A stretch of DNA of 64,000 nucleotides from Paenibacillus naphthalenovorans (GTDB lineage: Bacteria > Bacillota > Bacilli > Paenibacillales > NBRC-103111): NCBI RefSeq assembly GCF_900099895.1, contig NZ_FNDY01000018.1, positions 1-64,000 on the forward strand, given 5' to 3'. Below, one piece after another: positions 1 through 9,287 of this stretch (the stretch's first letter is position 1; every line of letters starts with the position of its first letter). The notes below the pieces were generated by a model, which saw nothing but the letters and a program-made list of their open reading frames with translations, searched no databases and was not told the DNA's origin. Both the position numbers and the translations under genes were made by a program.

Positions 1-94
1 AGGGAAAACCTCATGTCCGGTTTGATGAAGGGGGAGCTGAAAAAGTAAAAGGAGGGCTCTCGCCCCCCAATGAAATTTCAGTTCTCTACTCTAC
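1..94 (+). mobile_element. 3' end of a group II intron (rest of domain V plus domain VI)
   Basis: The first bases are a GAAA loop followed by CCTCATGTCCGGTTT, the 3' half of a group II intron domain V. Next comes a domain VI-like helix: GGGAGCTGAAA (about 30-41) pairs with TTTCAGTTCTCT (about 77-87), enclosing an inner GC hairpin. The element ends in CTCTACTCTAC, with A88 placed seven bases from the end as the expected bulged branch point. The 5' part, including any reverse transcriptase gene, lies left of the window. The inferred 3' splice site at 94 is two or three bases before the fliW Shine-Dalgarno. Boundary and identity rest on motif recognition. Confidence 0.75.
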
Positions 95-111
95 AAAGGG
101 GTGATCAATAG

Positions 112-582
112 ATGATGGTAAGTACTTTGCAATTCGGGCAAATTGTCGTGGAGGAAGATCATATCATCACCTTTCCTCAAGGCTTGCCCGGTTTTGAAGA
201 ATATCGGCAATATGTGATTTTGCAATCCGAGGCGGATGAGCCTTTTTCATTTATGCAGTCCGTAGACAATCATAATTTATCGTTTGTCATTACGAATCCA
301 TTCTTGTTCTATCCAAGCTACGAATTTCAGCTGCCGGAAAGCGTGGAAGAAGAGCTGGGAATCAAGGATGCCAAAGATCTGATGATTTGGTCCATTATTA
401 CCGTCTCCAGCGATATTGAAAATATAACGATAAATCTTCTTGCCCCTGTCATTATTAACATGGCGACAAAAATCGGCAAACAAGTGATCCTTCACAATAC
501 CCCCTATAAAACAAAGCACAGGCTTGTAGACTCGGCGGCGAATACCGTTCCGTCACAAATGGATGGTGAGCCGTCATGCTAG
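112..582 (+). CDS. fliW: Flagellar assembly factor FliW
   Basis: A 156-residue protein with the FliW signature near the N-terminus (ITFPQGLPGFEEY, residues about 19-31). In Bacillus, FliW binds either flagellin or CsrA: free FliW sequesters CsrA and so releases hag mRNA for translation, coupling flagellin synthesis to export. The Shine-Dalgarno AAGGGGTGA sits 6-9 bases before two tandem ATGs (112 and 115), so either could start. The 3' end overlaps csrA by 7 bases, implying translational coupling of the two antagonists. The group II intron end lies directly upstream, so part of the natural leader has been displaced. Confidence 0.95.
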   Translation: MMVSTLQFGQIVVEEDHIITFPQGLPGFEEYRQYVILQSEADEPFSFMQSVDNHNLSFVITNPFLFYPSYEFQLPESVEEELGIKDAKDLMIWSIITVSSDIENITINLLAPVIINMATKIGKQVILHNTPYKTKHRLVDSAANTVPSQMDGEPSC

Positions 583-827
583 TACTTACCCGCAAGAAGG
601 GCGAATCGATTATGATCGGGGATCAGGTGGAGTTGGTTGTACTGGGAGTAGAAGGGGAAACGATTAAAATAGGCATTAAAGCTCCCCAAAATGTCGAGGT
701 ATACAGAAAAGAGGTTTATTTGTCGATACAGGAATCCAACCGTGAAGCGTCCAATATAGCTGTGAATCTCAAGGATTTAAACGCTTTGATTAAGGAGAAG
801 CGAAATAAAAATAGAAATTCGTCGTAA
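576..827 (+). CDS. csrA: Translational regulator CsrA
   Basis: An 83-residue CsrA starting MLVLTRKKGESIMIGD, with the conserved core IKIGIKAPQNVEVYRKEVY and a charged C-terminal tail. CsrA dimers bind GGA motifs in hairpin loops and here would be expected to repress flagellin translation. The start overlaps the end of fliW by 7 bases. A candidate CsrA hairpin and a GGA-containing Shine-Dalgarno occur in the leader of hag, the next gene, so the complete FliW-CsrA-flagellin switch is present in order. Confidence 0.96.
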   Translation: MLVLTRKKGESIMIGDQVELVVLGVEGETIKIGIKAPQNVEVYRKEVYLSIQESNREASNIAVNLKDLNALIKEKRNKNRNSS

Positions 828-950
828 ATTAAAGAAATATAGCGATATTTTGAGAAAAAAGGCCGGTTTTATCCCTGAAAATGGCCAATACCCATCTAAT
901 TGATCGAAATTACACCTACAGTACGTATCGATGAATTACGATAATAATAA

Positions 951-978
951 TAAGAACGATTCATAGGGCGGCCGACCT
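951..978 (+). promoter_or_regulatory. Weak candidate sigma-D promoter for hag
   Basis: TAAG at 951-954 and GCCGACCT at 971-978 are 16 bases apart. They partly match the flagellar sigma-D pattern TAAA-N15-GCCGATAT (6 of 8 in the -10). It would place transcription start near 985, just before the CsrA hairpin. A stronger sigma-D promoter was not found between csrA and hag, so this is tentative. Confidence 0.3.
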
Positions 979-993
979 ACGAATAGTTGAAAA

Positions 994-1029
994 CCACATG
1001 GATGTGGGAAAACGAACCTTCAGGGAGGA
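994..1029 (+). promoter_or_regulatory. CsrA-binding sites in the hag leader
   Basis: CCACA (994-998) and TGTGG (1003-1007) form a 5-bp hairpin presenting GGA in its loop. The core ACATGGATGT closely matches the CsrA high-affinity consensus RUACARGGAUGU. A second GGA-rich site is the Shine-Dalgarno itself, CAGGGAGGA (1021-1029). A structured upstream site plus one over the ribosome site is the arrangement known for B. subtilis hag. Binding is inferred from the sequence. Confidence 0.75.
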
Positions 1030-1037
1030 AGAAAAAA

Positions 1038-2171
1038 ATGAGAATTAATCACAACATTGCAGCATTAAATACACACCGTCAATTGTCTGGAAACAACAGT
1101 GCAGTTGGTAAATCTTTAGAAAAATTGTCCTCCGGTCTTCGCATCAACCGTGCCGGCGACGACGCGGCTGGTTTGGCCATCTCCGAAAAAATGCGCGGAC
1201 AAATCCGCGGTTTGGACCAAGCACAGCGTAACGCTCAAGATGGTATTTCTTTGATTCAAACGGCTGAAGGTGCTTTGAATGAAACTCACAGCATCCTGCA
1301 GCGTATGCGTGAGCTTGCCGTTCAATCGTCCAACGATACGAACACGGATGCAGACCGTAAGGAACTGCAAAAAGAAGTGGATCAGCTGGTTAAAGAGCTT
1401 GATCGTATCGCTAACACGACGGAGTTCAATACGCAGAAGCTGTTGAACGGTAACCTGAGCGGTACGAATAATGCAGCACAAGTTGCTAAATTCGATGAGG
1501 TCTCGAACTCTGCAGTATTTACAGGAATCACGAACGCTGGTACGATCACAAACGACCTGTCTTACAACATTAGAATCGGATCCGCAAACACTTCCGCTAC
1601 TACCTTTACTGTTACCTTTACAGATCATCAAGGTAATGCAAGCAGCTTGCAAATCGGTGCTGCTGGCGGTACGGTAACGATCGGACAAGCTAGCGTAACC
1701 ATCGGTGGATTGACAACAGCCAACATTGGAGACGAAGCTACCTTTACACAAAGAGCGGCTATTGTTGACAACACGGATACCTCGTTGACCTTCCAAATCG
1801 GTGCGAACTCCTCGCAAACGATGAACGTTTCTATCGAGGACATGGGCGCAGCTGCACTGAACGTTAACGGTATTAAAATCGATACCAAGGGTGCGGCCGA
1901 AGCTTCAATCTCTGCGATTCAAAAAGCGCTGGACGATGTATCTTCTCAACGTTCCAAGCTGGGTGCGTTCCAAAACCGCCTGGAACATTCCATCAACAAC
2001 CTGGGTGCATCTTCCGAGAACCTTACTGCTGCAGAATCCCGTATCCGCGACGTAGATATGGCGAAGGAAATGATGGACTTCACGAAGAACAACATCTTGA
2101 CTCAAGCTGCTCAAGCAATGCTTGCGCAAGCTAACCAAACTCCTCAAGGCGTATTGCAGCTTTTGAGATAA
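1038..2171 (+). CDS. hag: Flagellin
   Basis: A 377-residue flagellin. The conserved N-terminal D0/D1 domain ([15 protein letters not shown], then [20 protein letters not shown]) and C-terminal domain ([21 protein letters not shown], ending QGVLQLLR) flank a Ser/Thr/Asn-rich variable region at about 145-290. An open frame continues upstream to a TTG at 987, but the ATG at 1038 has AGGGAGGA 8 bases before it and matches the family N-terminus. The variable region offers many Ser/Thr hydroxyls and the next genes are glycosyltransferases and sugar-nucleotide enzymes, so glycosylation is likely (inference). A terminator hairpin follows. Confidence 0.97.
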   Translation: MRINHNIAALNTHRQLSGNNSAVGKSLEKLSSGLRINRAGDDAAGLAISEKMRGQIRGLDQAQRNAQDGISLIQTAEGALNETHSILQRMRELAVQSSNDTNTDADRKELQKEVDQLVKELDRIANTTEFNTQKLLNGNLSGTNNAAQVAKFDEVSNSAVFTGITNAGTITNDLSYNIRIGSANTSATTFTVTFTDHQGNASSLQIGAAGGTVTIGQASVTIGGLTTANIGDEATFTQRAAIVDNTDTSLTFQIGANSSQTMNVSIEDMGAAALNVNGIKIDTKGAAEASISAIQKALDDVSSQRSKLGAFQNRLEHSINNLGASSENLTAAESRIRDVDMAKEMMDFTKNNILTQAAQAMLAQANQTPQGVLQLLR

Positions 2172-2205
2172 TAACCGGTAAATCAAATGGTATAAAAAAT
2201 GTGAG

Positions 2206-2235
2206 AAAAGCCGACTGTATAGTCGGCTTTTCCTA
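2206..2235 (+). terminator. hag terminator
   Basis: AAAAGCCGACT and AGTCGGCTTTT form an 11-bp hairpin with a GTAT loop, ending in a T run. It lies 35 bases after the hag stop and would separate abundant flagellin mRNA from the glycosylation genes. Confidence 0.9.
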
Positions 2236-2254
2236 AATTAAGAGGGGATAATGA

Positions 2255-2593
2255 GTGATAGCGCAAATCAACGAATTGAAGGCTACAGCAAACGAGCTGA
2301 TAAAAAATATTTGTGCCCGCATGCAAACCGTTGCGGAATGTTACCAAAGCGGGAACGACGAGCGGGCCAATGAAAAGATGGTATATTTAATGGAGGATAT
2401 CGCGGTATTGGTTGAAGCTGCGGATCTGCTCAAAACAAACGTGAGTGCAGTGAATATAGAGGAGTGCAACGAAAAATTGAATATGCTGTTTCAGGCGTAC
2501 CAGGCAAAAGATTATCTGTTGACAGCCGATTTGTTAACATTTGAACTGCACCCATTATTCGAATACTGGAGTGAAAACTTAACTAATGACTAA
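2255..2593 (+). CDS. Small helical protein of unknown function
   Basis: 112 residues, GTG start with GAGGGG 7 bases upstream. I do not recognise the family. It is predicted mostly helical with heptad-like hydrophobics, lacks a signal peptide or membrane segment, and is acidic in its second half. It lies between flagellin and a glycosyltransferase and overlaps the latter by 8 bases, so it is co-translated with the glycosylation genes. A chaperone or adaptor role for flagellin modification is possible, but only from context. Confidence 0.75.
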   Translation: MIAQINELKATANELIKNICARMQTVAECYQSGNDERANEKMVYLMEDIAVLVEAADLLKTNVSAVNIEECNEKLNMLFQAYQAKDYLLTADLLTFELHPLFEYWSENLTND

Positions 2594-4508
2594 AAAGCCA
2601 ACTCTAAGCATCTGCATGATCGTCAAAAACGAAGAGAACAATCTAAAACGATGTCTTGACAGCGTTGTTCCTTTGCTCGAAGCCTTGTCTGCTGAATTGA
2701 TTATCGTAGATACGGGATCTACCGATAAGACGGTTGAAATTGCCCAAGCATATACCAGCAAAGTATATTATCATGAATGGAATCATCATTTCTCCGACAT
2801 GAGAAATAAATCGATCGCCTACGCTACAGGTGAATGGATTTTTATTCTGGACGCTGATGAGGAATTAGAGGACCCGGAGAAGCTTGTGGCATTACTGCAG
2901 TCCGAGACCGTTAACGAGTATAACACGATACGGGTATTGGGAAAAAACTTTCTGACTGAAGCTCGTGATAAATACGTTGTGCACATATCGGAACGGTTGT
3001 TTAGAAATACAGGGGAATTTCGGTACGAGGGCTCCATTCATAATCAACCGAAGTATGAGAATCCAGCCATGCACGCCGATATTTATATTAGGCATTACGG
3101 CTATAATAATGATGATCCGGAATTGATGGAAAAGAAATTCAAGAGAACAAGCTCCTTACTGCTGAAAGAATTGGAGAAAGATCCGGATCATATTTATTAC
3201 CGGTTTCAATTAGCCAGAACTTATTTTATGCATAAAGATTATAGGGAAGCATTATTGCAAATAAGGAAAAGCTATGCTCTGCTAAAGAAACACGGTAAAG
3301 AGATCGTAGCCCGCAATTATTATGTTATCGGCGAACATGCCCGAATGAGTTATGTTTGCAAAATATTTGATGAAACGGTAAGAATAGCGAAAGAAGGTAT
3401 TTCGCTAACGCCTCAATACATAGATTTATATTTCTACTTGGCCGATGCGCTGCTCGCGCAGCAGGAAATAGACCAAGCGATTGAGACATTCAAAACATTT
3501 TTGAAGCTTCATCAAGAATATAACCAAAAAGGATTATCCAAACTGTCTATTCTCGAGCTGTATACGGTAGATGAAACGTCGAAATCCGTTGCTGCCTATA
3601 AATTAGCCAGAGCTTTAATGGAAAACGAAAATGATGCGGAAGCAGTTGAATATATAGATTTAATAGAAGAAAGTACCCATAAAGTTGATCTTGTTATTAA
3701 TGTCATGTTAAAGCTTCAAAGATATGAGGAATTATACCAGTTCTATAAATCCATTGAGAATAACTCAGTGGCAGCGTATTTTATCCACCAGTTGGAGATT
3801 GCGGCAGCGGCTTTAAAGGATGCCGAAGAGAAATTATTAATAGCAAGCGTATTTTCTAAAGAGGAAGGGCCCTATGGCCAACTAAACCAAATTAGGCTAA
3901 CGGATGATCCCCGTTTAATTAAAGATTTTCTTGTCAGCAATATGATGAGTAAACTGCCTGTTTTTCCGTACTTTGAAATTTATCGGTATGCCATAAAGCG
4001 CGGCTTGCCTGTGATTTCTTATTTTAAGTCATTGGAGAACGGATATATAAAGTTGTATGTTAAGATGCTGCTGGATAAGTTTGACGAAGCCCAAGATTAT
4101 TTTATGCAGTATTTAAAAGGTGAAAAAATCAGGCCTAATGATTATCAAAGCAATCGGGTGTATTGCGCCGTTGCCAACGTCATCTTATTAACGGCAATCG
4201 AGCGCTCTAAGAAAGAAAAATCCGTAATAGACAGAGAATATCACGACATATTTAACTTATATACCGAACGCGGGATTCAATATATTACTTATTTATATCA
4301 ACTGACGCCAATCCGTTTAGTATATAAAACGATAGACAGCGCTGAAGATAAGTTTTTTATTTTGATGCACCTTGCCGAAGAGGCTAAAGCAAAAGGCAGT
4401 ATAAAATACGCGTCACATTACTATAAAGAAGCTGCTGAGGCATACCCTTACGTTGCAGAAATGCTAAAGCCATTTATGGAACAAAGGATTTTGACTGTTA
4501 TAGAGTAA
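2586..4508 (+). CDS. Family 2 glycosyltransferase with TPR repeats
   Basis: 640 residues. The N-terminal GT-A domain has SICMIVKNEE (about 8-17), VDTGSTDKT (about 41-49) and the metal/nucleotide-binding acidic motif ILDADEEL (about 87-94). From about residue 200 the chain is helical repeats of TPR type (for example YYRFQLARTYFMHKDYREAL). GT2-TPR proteins transfer a sugar from a nucleotide donor, often to protein, with the repeats positioning the acceptor. Located between hag and fliD, it probably acts on flagellin in the cytoplasm. It overlaps the preceding small gene by 8 bases. Codons are AT-rich compared with the secA and arg regions, suggesting acquired DNA. Confidence 0.9.
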   Translation: MTKKPTLSICMIVKNEENNLKRCLDSVVPLLEALSAELIIVDTGSTDKTVEIAQAYTSKVYYHEWNHHFSDMRNKSIAYATGEWIFILDADEELEDPEKLVALLQSETVNEYNTIRVLGKNFLTEARDKYVVHISERLFRNTGEFRYEGSIHNQPKYENPAMHADIYIRHYGYNNDDPELMEKKFKRTSSLLLKELEKDPDHIYYRFQLARTYFMHKDYREALLQIRKSYALLKKHGKEIVARNYYVIGEHARMSYVCKIFDETVRIAKEGISLTPQYIDLYFYLADALLAQQEIDQAIETFKTFLKLHQEYNQKGLSKLSILELYTVDETSKSVAAYKLARALMENENDAEAVEYIDLIEESTHKVDLVINVMLKLQRYEELYQFYKSIENNSVAAYFIHQLEIAAAALKDAEEKLLIASVFSKEEGPYGQLNQIRLTDDPRLIKDFLVSNMMSKLPVFPYFEIYRYAIKRGLPVISYFKSLENGYIKLYVKMLLDKFDEAQDYFMQYLKGEKIRPNDYQSNRVYCAVANVILLTAIERSKKEKSVIDREYHDIFNLYTERGIQYITYLYQLTPIRLVYKTIDSAEDKFFILMHLAEEAKAKGSIKYASHYYKEAAEAYPYVAEMLKPFMEQRILTVIE

Positions 4509-4521
4509 AGAGGGGACATAA

Positions 4522-6852
4522 ATGAGCGATAATAGCAAAGAGTTACTCGAAAAAGTTAAGTTGATGAAATCAAAAATAGAAGAGCTTATTCATCTTGGGG
4601 AGCTTGAAACGGCCAGCCAAGCCATCGATAAATGTGAGGAATTAGTGCCGGAGGATGCCGAATTGCTTTCAATGAAAGCGATTGTGCTGATGGTGGAGGG
4701 TAAATGGACTGACGCAAAAACGGTATTAATGAAAGGACTGGATATAGATCCTTATCATACGGATTTACTTTATAATCAAGCCTATTGGTATGAACAGCAG
4801 CAGGATTATCAATCCGCATATGATATCTATTGCGATTTAAAACAGCTGCTTCCTGCCGGTCAAGAACAAGAGATTAGAAGTAAAATGACTCAATTGAAGG
4901 AGCTTGACCCGAACATACGAGATAAGAAAAAGCTTGTTTTTTTTGTCAAGGAAAAGATGGATAATTTTATTAATGATATTATACATCAATTATCCGCCGA
5001 GTATCGGACGAAGAAGATTGTTGTGACGCATTATCCGCAAATTGACGATGGCATGAAGTGGGCCGATATATGCTGGTTCGAATGGTGTGATGAGCTTATC
5101 ATTTACGGAAGCAAGCTTCAGATGGCCCAGGATAAGAAAATCATATGCAGGCTGCACAGTTATGAAGCTTTCACGAACTACCCGAAGCAAGTGAATTGGG
5201 CTAGTGTAGATCACGTGATCTTTGTAGCTGAGCATATTAAACAATTTGTTTTGGAACAAGTTGGTCAACTGAAACAGGAACAGACTTGTGTAATTCCAAG
5301 CGGGATAGATTTGAGTAAATTTGAATTTAAAGAAAGACAAGCCGGATTTAATATAGCTTATGCGGGATTTATCAATTATAAGAAGGGTCCTGTATTGCTG
5401 CTTCATTTTTTTCATAAGCTGTATACATCCGATAATCGGTACAAGCTGTTTATCGCAGGAGAATTTCAGGAGCCGCGGTATGCGTTATATTTCCGGCAAA
5501 TGATAAACGAACTCGGTTTGCAGCATAATATTATATTCGATGGATGGGTTAAAGATATCAATCAATGGTTGGAAGATAAACATTATATCGTCTCTACCAG
5601 TTTGTTGGAAAGCCAGAATTTATCCGTCATGGAAGCCATGGCAAAAGGAATAAAGCCCCTTGTACATAACTTTGTCGGCGCAAGAAATATATATGACTCC
5701 AAATTTATATGGAACACCATCGATGATGGAATGGAGATGGTAGTTAATGAACAATATGACTCCAAGCAATATCGCGATTTTATTAAGTCCCGCTATACTT
5801 TTGATCAACAGATGAGCGCGATTGCCGCATTGCTCCAAACTCAAAAGAATACGAAAGTCGGCAAATTTGATTATGCGGCTTATTGGAACAATAGATTAAA
5901 TCAAAGGTTCAACGTAGAGGGTGTTGGTTATCTGGGTTTGGGGGAGATTTACAATCGATATATGTATCAGATCAGACTGGATATATTGAATTATCTCTTT
6001 AACCAAATTTTCGATAACTTCAAGAATGCGTCTGTTTTGGAATTGGGTCCGGGGATTGGCATGTTTACACAATTTTTTGCAACCCAAAAGCCTGGATATT
6101 ATAAAGCCATCGATATCGCGAAAAAGTCAATCATCGAACTTGAAAAAAAATACGATCAATTCGAATTTATCGAAGGAGATATATCCATTGCGGCCAATTA
6201 TGAAACGAACCGGTATGATTTGGTATTTGCCGCCGATGTTTTATTGCATTTAACAGATGAAGAGAAGTATAGAAGCGCTATTAGCAATATTTCCTCGAGC
6301 TTAAAAAATACAGGTTACGCTGTGCTTTTCGATCCCATCTCCATGATCGGGACTCAAAGCGAATCTCCCCATGTAGTAATTAGAGATATATCTTATGTTA
6401 ACAACGTATTGGATAGTGCTGGGCTAGAAATAGTGAGTGTTCTACCCGTATCCTTCTTTATGAATTATCCTTTTGACAGGAAAATGCTAAAAGATAATGG
6501 CCAAATAGTCAAAGAGATGTTTGATTATATTCAAGCCGTTTTTTCCAGTAAGGACTTATCCGATGAAACGAAAAATTTGTGCGCCAGTTGGTTAATTTCG
6601 GTAGAAAAAAATCTGTTGGCGGATAAAAGGTTCGGGTTGTCGCAAAAAGCACTATTAATAAAGAAAAAAAGTAATCCTAGAATAATCACAGCCTCTATTC
6701 ATGAAGTGTGGAATATGGATCAGGTTAAAGAAGACAATCGACTGGCAAGAAATGCGGTAGCGAAAAATGAACAATTAAATCAGTATGGAGTTATATCTAA
6801 ATTTGATCACTTTATTCGTCAACTATCTGAATTGAGACTTGATCAACGCTAA
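4522..6852 (+). CDS. TPR - GT4 glycosyltransferase - methyltransferase fusion
   Basis: 776 residues in three parts. Residues 1-140 are TPR-like helices. About 160-450 is a GT4 (GT-B fold) glycosyltransferase with VIPSGIDLSKF and a donor-site segment LLESQNLSVMEAM carrying the E-x7-E-like pattern. About 455-650 is a class I SAM-dependent methyltransferase with VLELGPGIGMF (motif I) and YDLVFAADVLLHL (motif IV region). The last 120 residues are unassigned. The gene starts 13 bases after the GT2 gene, with an AGAGGGG ribosome site. The fusion suggests sugar transfer followed by methyl capping of a flagellin glycan. AT-rich like its neighbour. Confidence 0.88.
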   Translation: MSDNSKELLEKVKLMKSKIEELIHLGELETASQAIDKCEELVPEDAELLSMKAIVLMVEGKWTDAKTVLMKGLDIDPYHTDLLYNQAYWYEQQQDYQSAYDIYCDLKQLLPAGQEQEIRSKMTQLKELDPNIRDKKKLVFFVKEKMDNFINDIIHQLSAEYRTKKIVVTHYPQIDDGMKWADICWFEWCDELIIYGSKLQMAQDKKIICRLHSYEAFTNYPKQVNWASVDHVIFVAEHIKQFVLEQVGQLKQEQTCVIPSGIDLSKFEFKERQAGFNIAYAGFINYKKGPVLLLHFFHKLYTSDNRYKLFIAGEFQEPRYALYFRQMINELGLQHNIIFDGWVKDINQWLEDKHYIVSTSLLESQNLSVMEAMAKGIKPLVHNFVGARNIYDSKFIWNTIDDGMEMVVNEQYDSKQYRDFIKSRYTFDQQMSAIAALLQTQKNTKVGKFDYAAYWNNRLNQRFNVEGVGYLGLGEIYNRYMYQIRLDILNYLFNQIFDNFKNASVLELGPGIGMFTQFFATQKPGYYKAIDIAKKSIIELEKKYDQFEFIEGDISIAANYETNRYDLVFAADVLLHLTDEEKYRSAISNISSSLKNTGYAVLFDPISMIGTQSESPHVVIRDISYVNNVLDSAGLEIVSVLPVSFFMNYPFDRKMLKDNGQIVKEMFDYIQAVFSSKDLSDETKNLCASWLISVEKNLLADKRFGLSQKALLIKKKSNPRIITASIHEVWNMDQVKEDNRLARNAVAKNEQLNQYGVISKFDHFIRQLSELRLDQR

Positions 6853-6952
6853 TAAAATATGTATTGATCATGGATGTAATGATATGAATGACCATCCGGA
6901 AACTTGGGGATATGCGGACATCAAAATAAAATTCTGTTAAAAAGGTGATACA

Positions 6953-8287
6953 GTGCCTGCCTTGACTTCATTTACTAATAACGTATCTCAATTAATGGAT
7001 AGAATTCGGGACAAAACCGCTGTACTTGGCGTCATAGGACTTGGCTATGTCGGGCTTCCGCTCGCAGTTGAGAAAGCAAAGGCCGGGTATAAGGTAATCG
7101 GCTTTGATATTCAACAAAAGCGGGTCGATATGGTTAATCAGGGTATTAACTACATCGGCGATGTTGTCGAGGATGAATTGAAGGAATTAATCAAACAAGG
7201 CTCGATCAAAGCAACGACGGATTACTCTGAGATTAATAAATTGGACGTCGTAGCCATTTGCGTGCCGACGCCATTGGATAGTTACCAACAACCTGATTTA
7301 AGCTATGTCAGAGCTTCCGCGGGAGAGGTAGCCCGATATTTGCGTCCGGGGATATTGGTTGTGCTTGAAAGTACAACCTATCCCGGAACGACAGAAGAAG
7401 TAGTTAAGCCTATTTTGGAAAGCACAGGTCTAATATGCGGAAAAGATTTCTTCTTGGCTTACTCGCCGGAAAGAGTTGATCCGGGAAATAAATTGTATAA
7501 TACAAAGAATACCCCGAAAGTAGTCGGCGGTGTCACGGCAGGGTGTACGGAGGTCGCTGCTACACTTTACGAGCAAGTACTTGAAAGTACGGTTCACCGC
7601 GTATCCAGCCCTGCAGTTGCCGAGATGGAGAAAATATATGAGAATACATTTCGAAATATAAACATTGCTTTAGCTAACGAGATGGCTATCCTTTGTAACC
7701 GGATGGGGATAGATATATGGGAAGTTATCGATGCAGCTAAGACGAAGCCCTATGGATTTATGGCGTTTTATCCAGGACCCGGACTTGGAGGTCATTGTAT
7801 TCCGATTGATCCGTGGTACTTGACTTGGAAGGCTCGTGAGTACAACTACCATACACGATTGATTGAGGTAGCCGGCGAGATCAATAACAGTATGCCGGAA
7901 TTTGTTGTAGAGAGAATAGGACATATATTAAATGAAGAGAGAAAACCTGTTAATGGGTCAACAATCCATTTACTTGGTATTGCATATAAAAAGGATATTG
8001 ATGATTTTAGAGAATCGCCTGTAATTAAAATTATGGAATTACTCGAAATACGTGGAGCTAACGTTGTATATAGTGATACGAGAATTCCTGCCTTCACCTA
8101 CAAAGGAAAGAACTACGAGGGTGTTGAATTAAGTAAAGAAAATATCCAAAAAGCAGATATCACGGTTGTCACTACGGATCATTCTGATTTTGACTATGAG
8201 CTGCTTGGAAATACGGCAAAGATTATTTTTGATACAAGAAATGCAATAAAATCTGTGAAAACCGTTGGAAAGCTGTATCGCCTATAA
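6953..8287 (+). CDS. wbpA: UDP-N-acetylglucosamine 6-dehydrogenase (WbpA type)
   Basis: 444 residues, GTG start with AAGGTGAT upstream. The UDP-sugar dehydrogenase fold is clear: NAD-binding GVIGLGYVGLPLA (about 25-37), the substrate loop YSPERVDPG, and the active-site segment PGPGLGGHCIPIDP with the catalytic Cys (about 283). Members oxidise a UDP-hexose at C6 to the uronic acid in two NAD-dependent steps. The following oxidoreductase, acetyltransferase and aminotransferase match the UDP-2,3-diacetamido-2,3-dideoxy-glucuronate pathway, so the substrate is most likely UDP-GlcNAc. Substrate choice is inferred from the cluster. Confidence 0.9.
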   Translation: MPALTSFTNNVSQLMDRIRDKTAVLGVIGLGYVGLPLAVEKAKAGYKVIGFDIQQKRVDMVNQGINYIGDVVEDELKELIKQGSIKATTDYSEINKLDVVAICVPTPLDSYQQPDLSYVRASAGEVARYLRPGILVVLESTTYPGTTEEVVKPILESTGLICGKDFFLAYSPERVDPGNKLYNTKNTPKVVGGVTAGCTEVAATLYEQVLESTVHRVSSPAVAEMEKIYENTFRNINIALANEMAILCNRMGIDIWEVIDAAKTKPYGFMAFYPGPGLGGHCIPIDPWYLTWKAREYNYHTRLIEVAGEINNSMPEFVVERIGHILNEERKPVNGSTIHLLGIAYKKDIDDFRESPVIKIMELLEIRGANVVYSDTRIPAFTYKGKNYEGVELSKENIQKADITVVTTDHSDFDYELLGNTAKIIFDTRNAIKSVKTVGKLYRL

Positions 8288-8327
8288 ATTGGATGATATG
8301 CTTTTTCTCCGAAAGTAGGTAGTTTTT

Positions 8328-9287
8328 ATGACGAAAGTAATTGTAATAGGCGCGGGGCAGTGGGGAAAAAATCTGGTCCGCACCTTTTATGAACTGCATG
8401 CTCTATCTGCAATTGTGGAGACGGATCCCCGCTTGCGAGCAGCATTATCGGATCAATATCCTGACATTCCTGTTTTATCCAATTATGAGCAGGCTTTAGA
8501 GACTATCAATACGGCTATCGTTATTGCGACACCTGCGTCTACCCATTTCGCTCTTGCTAAACAAGCTCTTGAAAAGGGCAAAGACGTCTTTATAGAAAAA
8601 CCGATGACTTTATCCGTTCGGGATGCGGAAGAGCTTGTTGAGATAGCGAACAATAACAATTTAATTCTCATGGTTGGGCATTTGCTGCTTTATCAACCGG
8701 CCATTCAAAAAATAAAAGCGTGCCTAAAGGCGGGCATGATAGGTAACCTGCAGGCTGTTCATCAGGAAAGATTAAAGCTGGGGCGGGTTCGATCCGTTGA
8801 AAATGTATTGTGGAGCTTTGGGGTTCATGACTTAGCCGTTTTTATTTATCTTATTGAGGAGTCGCCCGCCAGGATCTCTGTGAACGGACAAAGGATGATT
8901 CAGCCTGCCATAGAAGACGATGTATATGTGCATTTATCTTTTGCCAGCGGGGTCCATGCCCATTTGCATACTTCCTGGGCGTGGCCGGAAATTCGGCGCA
9001 GATTGGTTGCGATAGGTTCCGAGGGCATGCTTGTTTACGATGAAGAACAGCAAATCGTAACACTTCATAAGAAAGGTATTCAAGGGGATTTGTCCAACCG
9101 CGATGAAGGCAGCGAGATTGTTTATCATGGCGAGGTACAACCGTTAACCCTGGAATGCAGGCATTTTTTAGCATGTCTGGATGAGCGTGCGCAGCCGTTA
9201 TCGGATGGAAAGAATGGGCTGGAAGTCATCAAAATATTGGAACAATGCTCAAATCTGCTGCAAAAGGAGCTAAGAGCACATGAGTGA
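8328..9287 (+). CDS. wbpB: Gfo/Idh/MocA oxidoreductase (WbpB type)
   Basis: 319 residues. Starts with a Rossmann nucleotide-binding motif ([16 protein letters not shown]) and contains the family EKP motif in [11 protein letters not shown] (about 87-97). In the WbpA-B-E-D pathway this enzyme oxidises the 3-OH of UDP-GlcNAcA to a 3-keto intermediate, which the aminotransferase uses at once. It overlaps the next gene by 8 bases. The family is broad, so the role comes mainly from its neighbours. Confidence 0.85.
   Translation: MTKVIVIGAGQWGKNLVRTFYELHALSAIVETDPRLRAALSDQYPDIPVLSNYEQALETINTAIVIATPASTHFALAKQALEKGKDVFIEKPMTLSVRDAEELVEIANNNNLILMVGHLLLYQPAIQKIKACLKAGMIGNLQAVHQERLKLGRVRSVENVLWSFGVHDLAVFIYLIEESPARISVNGQRMIQPAIEDDVYVHLSFASGVHAHLHTSWAWPEIRRRLVAIGSEGMLVYDEEQQIVTLHKKGIQGDLSNRDEGSEIVYHGEVQPLTLECRHFLACLDERAQPLSDGKNGLEVIKILEQCSNLLQKELRAHE

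Noticed and set aside
825-848. TAAA followed by CGATAT after csrA, like a sigma-D promoter for hag
   Set aside because: The spacer is only 12 bases instead of about 15 and the -10 misses two bases. A similar TAAA/CGATAT pair ahead of motA is even closer together.
987-1037. In-frame N-terminal extension of flagellin from a TTG
   Set aside because: It crosses the CsrA hairpin and ribosome site, and flagellins start at MRINHN.
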